Positions 1 to 7,594 are shown, counted from the first letter of the stretch. The stretch: 20,943 nt of DNA from Oscillospiraceae bacterium (GCA_016297675.1 JAEDGE010000015.1:1-20943); one strand, 5' to 3'. Translations and numbers: made by a program. The notes: a model not told the origin generated them from the sequence alone.

Positions 1-699
1 TTCCATTGCATAGCTATAGTATGCCTGTGAAAACATGGAGATATCATTTTGATAGTCACCGAATACCATCGTTTCTGCTGGTGTCACTTGTAGCATTTCC
101 TGCAATTTTGCGACGGCATTTCCCTTGCTGACCCCTTTCCGCATCATATCCATCCAGACATTTCCGGAAATCACAAGTTCATAATCCCTGCCAAATTTGC
201 TCTTTAAAACTGGATACAGCACTTTTTCCGGTCCATCCATTGCACAAAGGGCAATTTTAATAATCGGATCGGTAATCTGATAAAGAGCTGGATAAGACAA
301 ATCCGTAAATTGTACATAGAAGTTGGAAATCTCTTCTTGAAATTGTGCTTTTGCGGTATTTGGATAATAAATGCCCTCGATTCCACATAATACTGGCACT
401 GCATCTGGCAGCTGTCGGCAAATATCCAGCACTGCATGTACAACAGAAAATGGCATACACTGATAAACAGGCGGCTGCCCCGGCATACGGACATGGGCTC
501 CATTGTCACAAATCAGCAATAAGGAATCGGTCTTCTCCTGAAAAAGTGTCTGTAAAGCCGGATAAGAGCGTCCACTTGCCACTGCAAAGGCAACATTTCT
601 TTCTGTAAGAACCTCTAAAAGCTTAGGAAATTCTACCGGCAATCTTTTCTCGTCATCCAAAAGTGTCCCATCCATATCCGTTGCAATCAATTTCACCAT
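1..699 (-). CDS. HAD-family (Cof-type) phosphatase, 3' end cut by window
   Basis: The first 233 codons are present and the C-terminus lies beyond base 1. The protein opens MVKLIATDMDGTLLDD, the HAD motif I with nucleophile D8 and acid/base D10. It continues with a large cap region, a lysine in MRKGVSKGNAV (motif III position) and GDYQND at residues 214-219 (motif IV, Mg-binding acids). This order is that of the Cof/YidA-type IIB HAD phosphatases, soluble cytoplasmic enzymes that dephosphorylate sugar phosphates, nucleotides or flavin precursors. The real substrate cannot be read from sequence. The start ATG has an AGAGG ribosome binding site about 7 bases upstream. The gene diverges from csoR and has its own promoter. 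Only the last few dozen residues should be missing, judged by where motif IV usually falls. I see no sign of disruption. Confidence 0.88.
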   Translation of the reverse strand, partial: MVKLIATDMDGTLLDDEKRLPVEFPKLLEVLTERNVAFAVASGRSYPALQTLFQEKTDSLLLICDNGAHVRMPGQPPVYQCMPFSVVHAVLDICRQLPDAVPVLCGIEGIYYPNTAKAQFQEEISNFYVQFTDLSYPALYQITDPIIKIALCAMDGPEKVLYPVLKSKFGRDYELVISGNVWMDMMRKGVSKGNAVAKLQEMLQVTPAETMVFGDYQNDISMFSQAYYSYAME

Positions 700-732
700 T
701 ATTTTCAACCTCTTTTCCTTTTTTATAAGAAT

Positions 733-761
733 AGTATAGCACAGCTGCAAAAAACAAACAA
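733..761 (-). promoter_or_regulatory. Promoter of the HAD phosphatase gene
   Basis: On the minus strand a TATACT -10 box (733-738), preceded by TGC (extended -10), lies 17 bases from TTGTTT (756-761) as a -35. It sits 34 bases upstream of the phosphatase start. The -35 is only half consensus, so the extended -10 probably does most of the work. Confidence 0.6.
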
Positions 762-803
762 GCTTTATTTGTAATTTTTCCAAAAAATCCGCCGACAAAG
801 CAC

Positions 804-832
804 TTGACAAATACCCCATAGGGGTATATAAT
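804..832 (+). promoter_or_regulatory. csoR-copA promoter (consensus)
   Basis: TTGACA (804-809) and TATAAT (827-832) are separated by exactly 17 bases, a full sigma-A consensus promoter. The start of csoR follows 30 bases after the -10. The whole spacer is occupied by the CsoR-like palindrome, so repressor binding would directly exclude RNA polymerase. Confidence 0.9.
811..827 (+). promoter_or_regulatory. CsoR-type operator palindrome
   Basis: ATACCCC - ATA - GGGGTAT is a perfect 7-3-7 inverted repeat. GC-rich TACCCC/GGGGTA dyads in promoter spacers are the known operator type for copper-sensing CsoR repressors. The adjacent gene encodes one, so autoregulation with copper-induced release is the natural reading. 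The last two bases overlap the -10 box. The assignment is by motif and position only. Confidence 0.85.
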
Positions 833-862
833 GAAGGTATCACCAAAAAGGAGATATCTGTC

Positions 863-1177
863 ATGGAAAAGGATACAAAAGAAACCTGTCCCTGCTGTCA
901 TAAGCAGAAAATTCGCTCAGAGGAAGAATATACAAAACTCATCCACAGACTGAACCGCATAGAAGGACAAATCCGAGGGATTCGTGGCATGATGGAAAAA
1001 AATGCATACTGTCCAGATATTCTGGTTCAAGTTTCTGCTGTGAATGCTGCCCTTCACGCCTTTAATCGGGAACTATTGGAACAACACATCCGCACTTGTG
1101 TGGTACAGGATATCCAAAACGGCAATGAGGAAATCATTGATGAATTGGTGACAACCCTACAAAAGCTGATGAAATAA
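863..1177 (+). CDS. csoR: CsoR-family copper-sensing transcriptional repressor
   Basis: This 104-residue all-helical protein of the DUF156/CsoR family includes the hallmark LIHRLNRIEGQIRGIRGM stretch near residues 27-43. The three Cu(I) ligands of CsoR are all in place: C50, H75 and C79 (C-x24-H-x3-C). This separates it from formaldehyde-sensing FrmR and nickel-sensing RcnR relatives. Family members are homotetramers or dimers of dimers that bind an operator when metal-free and release it on Cu(I) binding. The N-terminus carries an additional CPCCH cluster (C9, C11, C12, H13) of unknown role. The AAGGAG ribosome binding site ends 9 bases before the ATG. copA follows 46 bases downstream with no promoter between, so the two are probably one copper-efflux transcript. 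Confidence 0.93.
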   Translation: MEKDTKETCPCCHKQKIRSEEEYTKLIHRLNRIEGQIRGIRGMMEKNAYCPDILVQVSAVNAALHAFNRELLEQHIRTCVVQDIQNGNEEIIDELVTTLQKLMK

Positions 1178-1223
1178 ATCCATTTTACACAAAATATGAT
1201 AAAATACAAAAAGGAGGATTCTC

Positions 1224-3743
1224 ATGAAAAAAGAACGCTATTCCGTCACAGGCATGACGTGCAGTGCATGCAGTGCCCATGTACAAAAAGCGGTTTCCGC
1301 AGTAAACGGCGTGCAGTCTGTACAGGTCAATCTGTTACAAAACAATATGACAGTGGAATTTGATGAGACGATTGTTACCCCAGATTCTATTTTTTCGGCA
1401 GTCAAAAAAGCCGGTTACGGAGCTATGCCTCTACAAACAGATAGCACGTCCGCTGCGAATTCTCAGCCAGTTATTTCTACTCATGCAGACCGAAACCGGC
1501 TGATCTGGTCGATTGTTTTTTTAATTCCTCTGTTTTATATTGGTATGGGGCATATGATTGGCTTTCCACTGCCGTCTTTTCTACAGGGACACAGCAGTAT
1601 GATGCTAATCGCTCTAATCGAACTGGTTTTAGTGATTCCCATTCTCTTCCTCAATCGAACCTATTTTATCAAGGGAATCACAACCCTGCTGCATGGTGCA
1701 CCCACCATGGATACCCTAATTGCACTTGGTTCCGCAGCTTCCTTTGGCTACAGTCTTTATGCAACCTTTGCGATTGCCTACCAAATGGGGCAAATGGACA
1801 TGGATGCCGCACACAGCCACATGAACCAACTTTATTATGAATCCGCTGGTATGATTTTAACCCTGATTTCGCTCGGAAAATTTTTAGAGACACGCTCCAA
1901 GGCAAAAACGACCGATGCCATTTCTGCATTGGTCAAGCTGACCCCACAGACGGCTTTGGTTCGACGGGATGGAATCGAACAGGAAATTCCAACCGCCTCC
2001 ATTCAAGTGGGGGATACGATTTTAGTGAAAACCGGATCTGCCATTCCGGCAGACGGCACCGTACTCACTGGACAAGGTTCCGTAGATGAATCGGCTCTGA
2101 CCGGAGAAAGCCTGCCGGTTGAAAAGAAGACCGGCGACCGCATTCTCAGTGCAACAGTCTGCCGTTCCGGCTATCTGGAATACCGTGCCGAACAGATCGG
2201 TGCAGATACCACTCTTTCCCAGATTATCAAACTGGTGGAAGAAGCCGGCAGTTCCAAAGCCCCGATTGCCCGTCTGGCTGACAAAATCAGCGGCGTATTT
2301 GTGCCGATTGTCATCGGCATTGCCATTGTTACACTGCTGGTTTGGCTACTCACCGGAAACCCCTTCAACATGGCATTGAAAGCAGCCGTCTCCGTTCTGG
2401 TCATCTCCTGCCCGTGTGCGTTGGGACTCGCTACCCCGACTGCCATTATGGTAGGAACCGGACAAGGAGCAAAGAATGGTGTGCTAATTAAATCAGCGGA
2501 AAGTCTGGAAACGGCACATAGTGTAAAAGCCGTCGTTCTGGACAAGACCGGCACATTGACGGAAGGTGTTCCCGCTGTCATTGATGTCCTGCCGGAAAAG
2601 ACTGTTTCTGCTGAAGAGTTATTATCCGTTGCCTATGCTCTGGAACAACCATCTGAACATCCGCTTGCTGCTGCCATTTCCACTTACTGTAAGACAAATG
2701 CTGTCCCACTGCAAGCAGTCGAACAATTCACACAGACGGCTGGACAAGGCGTTTCCGGCGTAGTCAATGGAATGCACTGCCTCGGCGGCAATCGTAAGAT
2801 GATGCAAGAAAACGGAATTACTCTCCCCAACACTGCGAAACAAGATGCTTTTGCAAAGTCCGGCAAAACACCGCTTTATTTTGCTGCAAATGGGAAACTG
2901 CTTGGTACACTGACCGCTGCCGATCCGATTCGGCAAACCAGCCGTACCGCAGTGGCTGCGATGCAGAAAATGGGCTTGGATGTCATTCTTCTGACAGGTG
3001 ACAACCAGATGACCGCAGAAGCCATCGCCAAACAAGCTGGCATTACCCATGTCATTGCAGAAGTCCTGCCACAGGATAAAGCAATGCAAGTCAAACAGCT
3101 ACAGGCAAACGGCAAAAAAACTGCCATGATTGGGGATGGTATCAATGATGCACCAGCACTGGCACAAGCAGATGTCGGGATTGCCATTGGGGCAGGAACC
3201 GATGCAGCGATTGCCTCTGCGGACATTGTACTGATGCGAAACGACTTACAGGATGCTGTTACTGCGATTCAGCTGAGCCGTGCCACCATCCGCAATATCA
3301 AACAAAATCTATTCTGGGCATTTATCTATAATCTCATCGGCATTCCAATTGCTGCCGGTGTTTTCTATCCTATATTGGGCTGGGAGCTGAATCCGATGTT
3401 TGGGGCGGCTGCCATGAGTTTCAGTTCTATTTTTGTAGTCGGAAACGCTCTGCGGCTGCGGCGGTTCCGCCCATTTGGAAAAGGAAAAAATCATGCCAAC
3501 ACAACCAATACAGTTAGTCAATTACAAGCAACCTCGGATGAAACCATCATACAAATCAAAGGAATGATGTGTGAACACTGCGTGGCTGCTGTTACAAGAG
3601 CATTGCAGGGACTGGATGGCGTAGAAAGTGTGCGTGTCGTATTGAAAGAAAACCGTGCATACTTGAACGGAACGGTTTCTGATACCGACATCCGACAAGC
3701 TATCCAAGCAGCTGGATATAAAGTGACAAAAATACAAAGATAA
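1224..3743 (+). CDS. copA: Copper-exporting P1B-type ATPase with N- and C-terminal HMA domains
   Basis: This 839-residue membrane pump uses ATP to expel Cu(I). An N-terminal HMA domain has GMTCSAC (C13, C16). Transmembrane segments follow, with a Met/His-rich loop (MGQMDMDAAHSHMNQ). The actuator TGES motif is present, then the metal-binding membrane motif CPC (C396, C398), the phosphorylation loop DKTGTLT (D440), the SEHP motif of P1B pumps and the hinge GDGINDAPALAQADVG. The CPC motif plus the downstream membrane residues indicate Cu(I)/Ag(I) rather than Zn/Cd. A second HMA domain is fused at the C-terminus (GMMCEHC, C783 and C786), an arrangement different from the two tandem N-terminal HMAs of Bacillus CopA. 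No separate copZ chaperone gene is adjacent, so the tail may serve in its place (inference). The start has an AAGGAGG site 6 bases upstream. The reading frame is intact. Confidence 0.95.
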   Translation: MKKERYSVTGMTCSACSAHVQKAVSAVNGVQSVQVNLLQNNMTVEFDETIVTPDSIFSAVKKAGYGAMPLQTDSTSAANSQPVISTHADRNRLIWSIVFLIPLFYIGMGHMIGFPLPSFLQGHSSMMLIALIELVLVIPILFLNRTYFIKGITTLLHGAPTMDTLIALGSAASFGYSLYATFAIAYQMGQMDMDAAHSHMNQLYYESAGMILTLISLGKFLETRSKAKTTDAISALVKLTPQTALVRRDGIEQEIPTASIQVGDTILVKTGSAIPADGTVLTGQGSVDESALTGESLPVEKKTGDRILSATVCRSGYLEYRAEQIGADTTLSQIIKLVEEAGSSKAPIARLADKISGVFVPIVIGIAIVTLLVWLLTGNPFNMALKAAVSVLVISCPCALGLATPTAIMVGTGQGAKNGVLIKSAESLETAHSVKAVVLDKTGTLTEGVPAVIDVLPEKTVSAEELLSVAYALEQPSEHPLAAAISTYCKTNAVPLQAVEQFTQTAGQGVSGVVNGMHCLGGNRKMMQENGITLPNTAKQDAFAKSGKTPLYFAANGKLLGTLTAADPIRQTSRTAVAAMQKMGLDVILLTGDNQMTAEAIAKQAGITHVIAEVLPQDKAMQVKQLQANGKKTAMIGDGINDAPALAQADVGIAIGAGTDAAIASADIVLMRNDLQDAVTAIQLSRATIRNIKQNLFWAFIYNLIGIPIAAGVFYPILGWELNPMFGAAAMSFSSIFVVGNALRLRRFRPFGKGKNHANTTNTVSQLQATSDETIIQIKGMMCEHCVAAVTRALQGLDGVESVRVVLKENRAYLNGTVSDTDIRQAIQAAGYKVTKIQR

Positions 3744-3763
3744 AATTCTGCTGCTATACCAGG

Positions 3764-3798
3764 CTCTATTGCAAACAACGGTGTTGTTTGCAATAGAG
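3764..3798. repeat. Perfect 16-bp inverted repeat downstream of copA
   Basis: CTCTATTGCAAACAAC (3764-3779) and its exact complement (3783-3798) flank a 3-base loop. It lies 20 bases after the copA stop in the convergent gap. No T-tract follows on either strand, so it is not a classical rho-independent terminator by itself. It could be an mRNA 3'-end stabiliser, part of a compound terminator with the next hairpin, a small repeat element or a protein site. Confidence 0.75.
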
Positions 3799-3816
3799 GA
3801 CAGTATAAAAGTATAG

Positions 3817-3853
3817 AAAGGCGACTCGTTTCACACAAACAAGCCGCCTTTTT
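3817..3853. terminator. Bidirectional intrinsic terminator between copA and the CPBP protease gene
   Basis: A 15-base stem, AAAGGCGACTCGTTT (3817-3831) with AAACAAGCCGCCTTT (3837-3851), encloses the 5-base loop CACAC. On the plus strand it ends in TTTTT and has two imperfect pairs. On the minus strand those become G-U pairs. It serves the two convergent operons ending at 3743 and 3864. Confidence 0.8.
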
Positions 3854-3863
3854 CCTATCCGAT

Positions 3864-4877
3864 TCAATATCCAATGGCATTCCAAATTGTCATCGCAAGC
3901 AAGCCAATCACACAAATCACAGTGACAGGTGCCGTCAGATACACCAACGCCTTCTTTCCGCCGCTCACCTGCGGAACGGTATTCTCCAAATGGAAGGTTT
4001 CCCGATGCTTTACTAATTCAATAATAAATAGGATTATCCCTGTTAGAAGCAAGCCCATTACCACCATGACCATCAAACCAATTACTGCAAAGTTGCCGAT
4101 ATGCTCCATCCAATAGGACGGATTCATATAATCGGGATCTGTGATATCAATTCCACTGTATGCAATCGATTGGATTGCACCGATCAGATTCATGATGAAA
4201 TGCACTGCCATCGCTGGTAGAACAGACCGTGTTTTTGCAGTCAGAAATGCGGTACAGATGCCCAGCATGGCTGCATAGATGATCTGTGCATAGTTTCCGT
4301 GCCACAGTCCAAAGAAAATGCCAACCATAATCACGGCAAACCATCCACCAAACCGTTCAGCATTCCGAAACAGCGTTGCACGGAACAGCATTTCTTCAAA
4401 AAGCGGTGCTAAAACCGCAAATGCAAGAAAATTCGTAAGATAGCCAAGCCAGTTCTGTTCCGCTACCATAGAAGGAGCATGTAATTCCACGCCTGTCATC
4501 AGTTGGATGATATTAAAGAAAATATTGCTGAAAAAGGAGGTCGCATAAATCAATCCCAATGCAATCAGACACCAGCGTACTAACTGCCCAGCACTTGCCT
4601 GCGGTTTGCGGTAGCTGTCTTTCAACTTCCAGCCGATTTTTTTCCCCAGAACGGCACGAAAAATCAACAGCAGTACTGGCACAGTGATGACATACTGAAA
4701 GAGAAATACGCAAAGCTCATGGAGTGCTGTATAATAGGTTGTTGTTTCATCTATTATCTGCGGCAAAATCAGCTGAATCACAAATGCACCACCATATACG
4801 AATGCATAAAATAGGATCAGCAAAAGCGAATTGACATTGGATGCTGTCCGCAGTGTCTTTTTCAAATTTTGTTCCAC
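3864..4877 (-). CDS. CPBP (CAAX/Abi-type) family intramembrane metalloprotease
   Basis: The protein has about 337 residues and many hydrophobic helices. The three CPBP signatures are present: EEMLFR (E161, E162, R166), the FFGLWH helix (H193) and HFIMN (H226, N230). These are the predicted active-site residues of Rce1-like glutamic/metal-dependent membrane proteases. Known bacterial members take part in bacteriocin immunity, peptide maturation or regulated intramembrane proteolysis; the substrate here is unknown. I chose the GTG start at 4877: it begins 2 bases after the upstream permease stop and has a GGGAG site 10 bases away. An in-frame ATG at 4904 lies inside the permease gene without a visible ribosome binding site. 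It is the last gene of the GntR-ABC operon, so a role tied to the transporter or its peptide substrate is plausible. Confidence 0.88.
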   Translation of the reverse strand: MEQNLKKTLRTASNVNSLLLILFYAFVYGGAFVIQLILPQIIDETTTYYTALHELCVFLFQYVITVPVLLLIFRAVLGKKIGWKLKDSYRKPQASAGQLVRWCLIALGLIYATSFFSNIFFNIIQLMTGVELHAPSMVAEQNWLGYLTNFLAFAVLAPLFEEMLFRATLFRNAERFGGWFAVIMVGIFFGLWHGNYAQIIYAAMLGICTAFLTAKTRSVLPAMAVHFIMNLIGAIQSIAYSGIDITDPDYMNPSYWMEHIGNFAVIGLMVMVVMGLLLTGIILFIIELVKHRETFHLENTVPQVSGGKKALVYLTAPVTVICVIGLLAMTIWNAIGY

Positions 4878-4879
4878 TT

Positions 4880-5494
4880 TTAATATTCTCCCTTCTCCAT
4901 CCACTTAACAGAACAAATCATCGAAAGCGGCAGCAACAAGAAACAAGCAACTGTTACTGCCAAAAATGTAATCTGTGTACTCCGCTGTGAAAACAACTGG
5001 ATTTCCAGATTGCTGAATACCCCACAAATCCCACCGGTCAAACCGCATAGAATCATAAATACAAATTTTGCTTTCTGATAGCCAATTTTATAGTAAAGCG
5101 GAATCAAAACGCACTGCGTTAACACACCAATGGCACTGAACAGCATGGCTTGCAGCATATTCGTACCACTCTTTGTCAGAGCAAATACCACCAAACCGCA
5201 AATTACACCAGTGGCAACAGCGTACACAATCAAAAGCACATATTTTTCCAGTACCATATTTTTACGAGAACATGGAAGCGTTAGCAGCCAAGTGGTGGTG
5301 TTTTCCTGCTGTTCCTGTGCCAAGGAAGAACAAGGCAGCAGCGTAAAAAATATCGGCATCATCATCATAAAATTCATGGGAAACAGATTTCCGCTGTCCC
5401 GTACGGCATAAACAGCAAATAGGATAAACAGACCGAATAAAATACATACCTGCATTTTCATGATCTTCAAATCTTTCCAGAGCAAACCAATCAT
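4880..5494 (-). CDS. ABC-2 type transporter permease subunit (second)
   Basis: This 204-residue protein has about six hydrophobic segments. It carries the cytoplasmic-loop pattern NTTTWLLTLPCSRKNMVLEKY, typical of the short ABC-2 membrane family (PF13346-like) found beside YtrA-type regulators. It should form the transmembrane part of an ABC exporter together with the preceding permease and the ATPase. The ATG has a GAGGAGG site 8 bases upstream. It starts 13 bases after the first permease ends, and its stop is followed within 2 bases by the start of the CPBP gene, so translation is likely coupled. The transported substrate cannot be inferred from the sequence. Confidence 0.85.
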   Translation of the reverse strand: MIGLLWKDLKIMKMQVCILFGLFILFAVYAVRDSGNLFPMNFMMMMPIFFTLLPCSSLAQEQQENTTTWLLTLPCSRKNMVLEKYVLLIVYAVATGVICGLVVFALTKSGTNMLQAMLFSAIGVLTQCVLIPLYYKIGYQKAKFVFMILCGLTGGICGVFSNLEIQLFSQRSTQITFLAVTVACFLLLPLSMICSVKWMEKGEY

Positions 5495-5507
5495 AATGCG
5501 TCCCTCC

Positions 5508-6143
5508 TCAAAAGTCTTTCTTCTGATATTTCCATATGCTCAGACAGATAGAAATTCCATGCAGTACAATCAGTACAACTGCAATGCCGCCGAAAATTGC
5601 CGCAGAGGGCAGAGATTTCACAGATTCCGGCAGATGTGGAAGCCATTCTTTTCCACCAATGCCGCACGCTGCACCAAGCAGCATCAGAACAACCAGAGCA
5701 CGTTGCCCCCCCAAAAAAAGAAACAGCGGAATATAAAACGTATTCGCCAACAGGATGATACCTGCGGAAAATGCAATCATCGCCCAATCTTCCTGTAAAA
5801 CGGTCGTCAACAGCAAGCTATAAATGCCCATGACCGCTGCACAAATCCAAGTCATTGCATAGTTGCCAATGGCAATTTGTTTTCTGCTCCATGGCATCGT
5901 CAGCAACAAATCAATATTTTTTTCTTTCTCTTCTGTTTGCAGTACAAAAATCGGCAGCATAGCCGTATAAATGGACAAAAATCCAATCGAAAAACCAAAA
6001 TAAAAATGTTCCTCTTCCAGAATACTTCTTCCACAAACCAATGCAACTGCCAATACCACCACAGCAACTGCAATCATCACAATAAAAAGCCATTTAAACT
6101 GTTTCCAAAGCATCCGAAAGCGATACCAAAGCAAAGCCCCCAT
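5508..6143 (-). CDS. ABC-2 type transporter permease subunit (first)
   Basis: The protein has 211 residues. The first hydrophobic helix spans about residues 18-38, with further helices to the end. The loop KNIDLLLTMPWSRKQIAIGNY is equivalent to the LTLPCSRK loop of its neighbour. The two permeases are therefore diverged paralogues that probably form a heterodimer. The ATG follows the ATPase stop by one base (TAAGATG), and its AGGAGG site lies inside the ATPase 3' end, a sign of translational coupling. Substrate unknown. Homologous modules (YtrBCDEF, BcrAB-like) act in the export or sensing of cell-wall-active peptides, but that is family knowledge and not visible here. Confidence 0.85.
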   Translation of the reverse strand: MGALLWYRFRMLWKQFKWLFIVMIAVAVVVLAVALVCGRSILEEEHFYFGFSIGFLSIYTAMLPIFVLQTEEKEKNIDLLLTMPWSRKQIAIGNYAMTWICAAVMGIYSLLLTTVLQEDWAMIAFSAGIILLANTFYIPLFLFLGGQRALVVLMLLGAACGIGGKEWLPHLPESVKSLPSAAIFGGIAVVLIVLHGISICLSIWKYQKKDF

Positions 6144-6144
6144 C

Positions 6145-6999
6145 TTACTCGCCTCCTACTGCATACTTCGTCAGGAAAATCATAATCTCTTCCATGCCCA
6201 CCGGTTCCACAGAGAAGGTTGTTGGTAGCTTTGCCCGTTTACAGAGCAATTCCACATGATAAGATGTTTCTCGTTTTCCACAAACAGCTTCCGACGGAAT
6301 TGCTGCCGCTTCTTCTTTGGTACACTGTACCATACAATATGTATCCAATAGTGCATCTCGTTCCAGACTGAACAGCACGTGCCCCTCATGCAGAAATGTC
6401 ACATAGTCACAGATTTTTTCCAAATCACTGATAATATGGGAAGAAATCAGAACAGCGTGTTTTCCATCGCTGACAAAATCTCGAAAGACATCTAAAATTT
6501 CCTCCCGTACCATTGGATCCAAGCCAGCCGTGACTTCGTCCAGAATCAGCAGCGTTGGATGATGGGAAAGTGCTGCGGCAACAGCAAGCTTTTTCTTCAT
6601 GCCCATAGAGAAATCTTTAAACTTTTTCTTCTCCGGCAGTTGAAACTGGTTGATATATTGCCAATATAACGCTTCATCCCAATTAGAATAAACCCGTTTC
6701 AACATCTGATTGACATCGTTGGTGTTGAAACTCTGTGGGAAGTTTGCCGTATCCAATACCACGCCAATTTTTTGTTTCAAATCTGCATTTTCCTTGCTGG
6801 CATCCTGCCCCAATAACAAAATCTGACCGCTGTCCGGATGGATTAAATGCAGCATGGATTTCATAACAGTGGTTTTTCCAGCTCCGTTCTCCCCGATAAA
6901 CCCCATGACATAGCCCATGGGCAAGCGAAAACTCACATGTTCCAATTGAAATCTTGGATATTGTTTGCACAAATCTGTCAATTCGATTGCGTATTGCAT
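6145..6999 (-). CDS. ABC transporter ATP-binding protein (YtrB/BcrA-like)
   Basis: This 284-residue soluble nucleotide-binding subunit has a Walker A GENGAGKT near residues 36-43, a degenerate signature FSMGMKKK near 130-137 (in place of LSGGQ) and a Walker B LLILDE with the D-loop AGLDP near 150-162. The switch histidine lies in SSHI. The atypical SMGMKKK signature is characteristic of ATPases paired with ABC-2 permeases downstream of GntR/YtrA regulators. The C-terminal 70 residues are an accessory domain. The gene starts inside the gntR 3' end (22-base overlap) with GAGGAGG 7 bases upstream of its ATG. It powers the two permeases that follow. Confidence 0.92.
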   Translation of the reverse strand: MQYAIELTDLCKQYPRFQLEHVSFRLPMGYVMGFIGENGAGKTTVMKSMLHLIHPDSGQILLLGQDASKENADLKQKIGVVLDTANFPQSFNTNDVNQMLKRVYSNWDEALYWQYINQFQLPEKKKFKDFSMGMKKKLAVAAALSHHPTLLILDEVTAGLDPMVREEILDVFRDFVSDGKHAVLISSHIISDLEKICDYVTFLHEGHVLFSLERDALLDTYCMVQCTKEEAAAIPSEAVCGKRETSYHVELLCKRAKLPTTFSVEPVGMEEIMIFLTKYAVGGE

Positions 7000-7376
7000 G
7001 ATGGTTCCTCCTCAAAAATCATGTCCAACATTTCCTGTAACGCTGTCTTAGAAATGCCACAGCCCTTTGCCAACGTTGCAATGGCTTCCATATGCTCCTC
7101 AATTTGCCGCAGCCATTCCTCCCGCAGCACTTCCGTATTTTTTCTTGCAACAAAGACACCTTTTCCGGCAATGGTATAGACAAATCCATCCCGTTCCAGT
7201 TCTTCATAAGCTCGTTTGGTAGTGATAATACTGATGCGTAATTCCTTTGCCAGACTGCGGATGGATGGCAATAGGGTATCCTCTGTCAACGCACCGCTGA
7301 TAATTTGTTCTTTAATCTGCTGATAAATTTGCTGATAAATCGGTGTGGCGGTATTATTGCGAATCATCAGCTGCAT
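6978..7376 (-). CDS. GntR-family (YtrA subfamily) transcriptional regulator
   Basis: This 132-residue protein has an N-terminal winged helix (about residues 8-75: PIYQQIYQQIKEQIISGALTE, then LPSIRSLAKELRISIITTKRAYEELERDGFVYTIAGKGVFV) and only a short helical tail. It lacks the large effector domain of FadR or HutC proteins, which is the YtrA architecture. Two ATGs are possible. The one at 7382 is only one base from AAGGAGG, whereas the one at 7376 has a proper 7-base spacing, so I use 7376. YtrA proteins usually repress their own ABC operon. The palindrome over the promoter directly upstream fits that. Inducers in known cases are cell-wall-targeting compounds. Confidence 0.92.
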   Translation of the reverse strand: MQLMIRNNTATPIYQQIYQQIKEQIISGALTEDTLLPSIRSLAKELRISIITTKRAYEELERDGFVYTIAGKGVFVARKNTEVLREEWLRQIEEHMEAIATLAKGCGISKTALQEMLDMIFEEEPSCNTQSN

Positions 7377-7390
7377 GTACATCCCTCCTT

Positions 7391-7423
7391 ATCTACCGTG
7401 TATATACAGTATACACGGTAGAT
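7391..7423 (-). promoter_or_regulatory. Operator palindrome of the GntR-ABC operon
   Basis: Two perfect 14-base arms (7391-7404, ATCTACCGTGTATA, and its complement at 7410-7423) flank a 5-base centre. The dyad covers the -10 box and the likely transcription start, and ends at the ribosome binding site of gntR. The size and position fit a dimeric YtrA-type repressor acting on its own promoter. Confidence 0.85.
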
Positions 7424-7436
7424 ACAGTTCTGTCAA
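7408..7436 (-). promoter_or_regulatory. Promoter of the GntR-ABC-CPBP operon
   Basis: On the minus strand TTGACA (complement of 7431-7436) and TATACT (complement of 7408-7413) are 17 bases apart. This is near consensus, so repression by the overlapping palindrome is probably essential to keep it off. Confidence 0.88.
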
Positions 7437-7466
7437 TGGGGTTTCGCTATGATTTACAATTTGTTC

Positions 7467-7509
7467 AAAAAAATATGCGTTCCGCTGGCAGAAGCTTTGC
7501 GAAACGCAT
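7467..7509 (-). terminator. Intrinsic terminator after the S41 protease gene
   Basis: On the minus strand an 11-base stem (7499-7509 with 7475-7485, ATGCGTTTCGC paired to GCGGAACGCAT with one U-G pair) is followed by seven Ts (7467-7473). It ends the leftward ftsEX-protease transcript before the promoter of the next operon. Confidence 0.88.
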
Positions 7510-7594
7510 GATGTTTTAAGATTCATTTTTTAGGGAAAAGGATTTGACCACAGTTTGCCGTTTGGCATATAAAACGATTTGTCAAACAAACATA

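Noticed and set aside
3764..3798. Intrinsic terminator for copA
   Set aside because: The stem is perfect but no T-tract follows on either strand; the hairpin at 3817-3853 has the proper features.
4877..4904. ATG start at 4904 for the CPBP protease
   Set aside because: It lies inside the upstream permease gene without a ribosome binding site, whereas the GTG at 4877 has one and abuts the permease stop.
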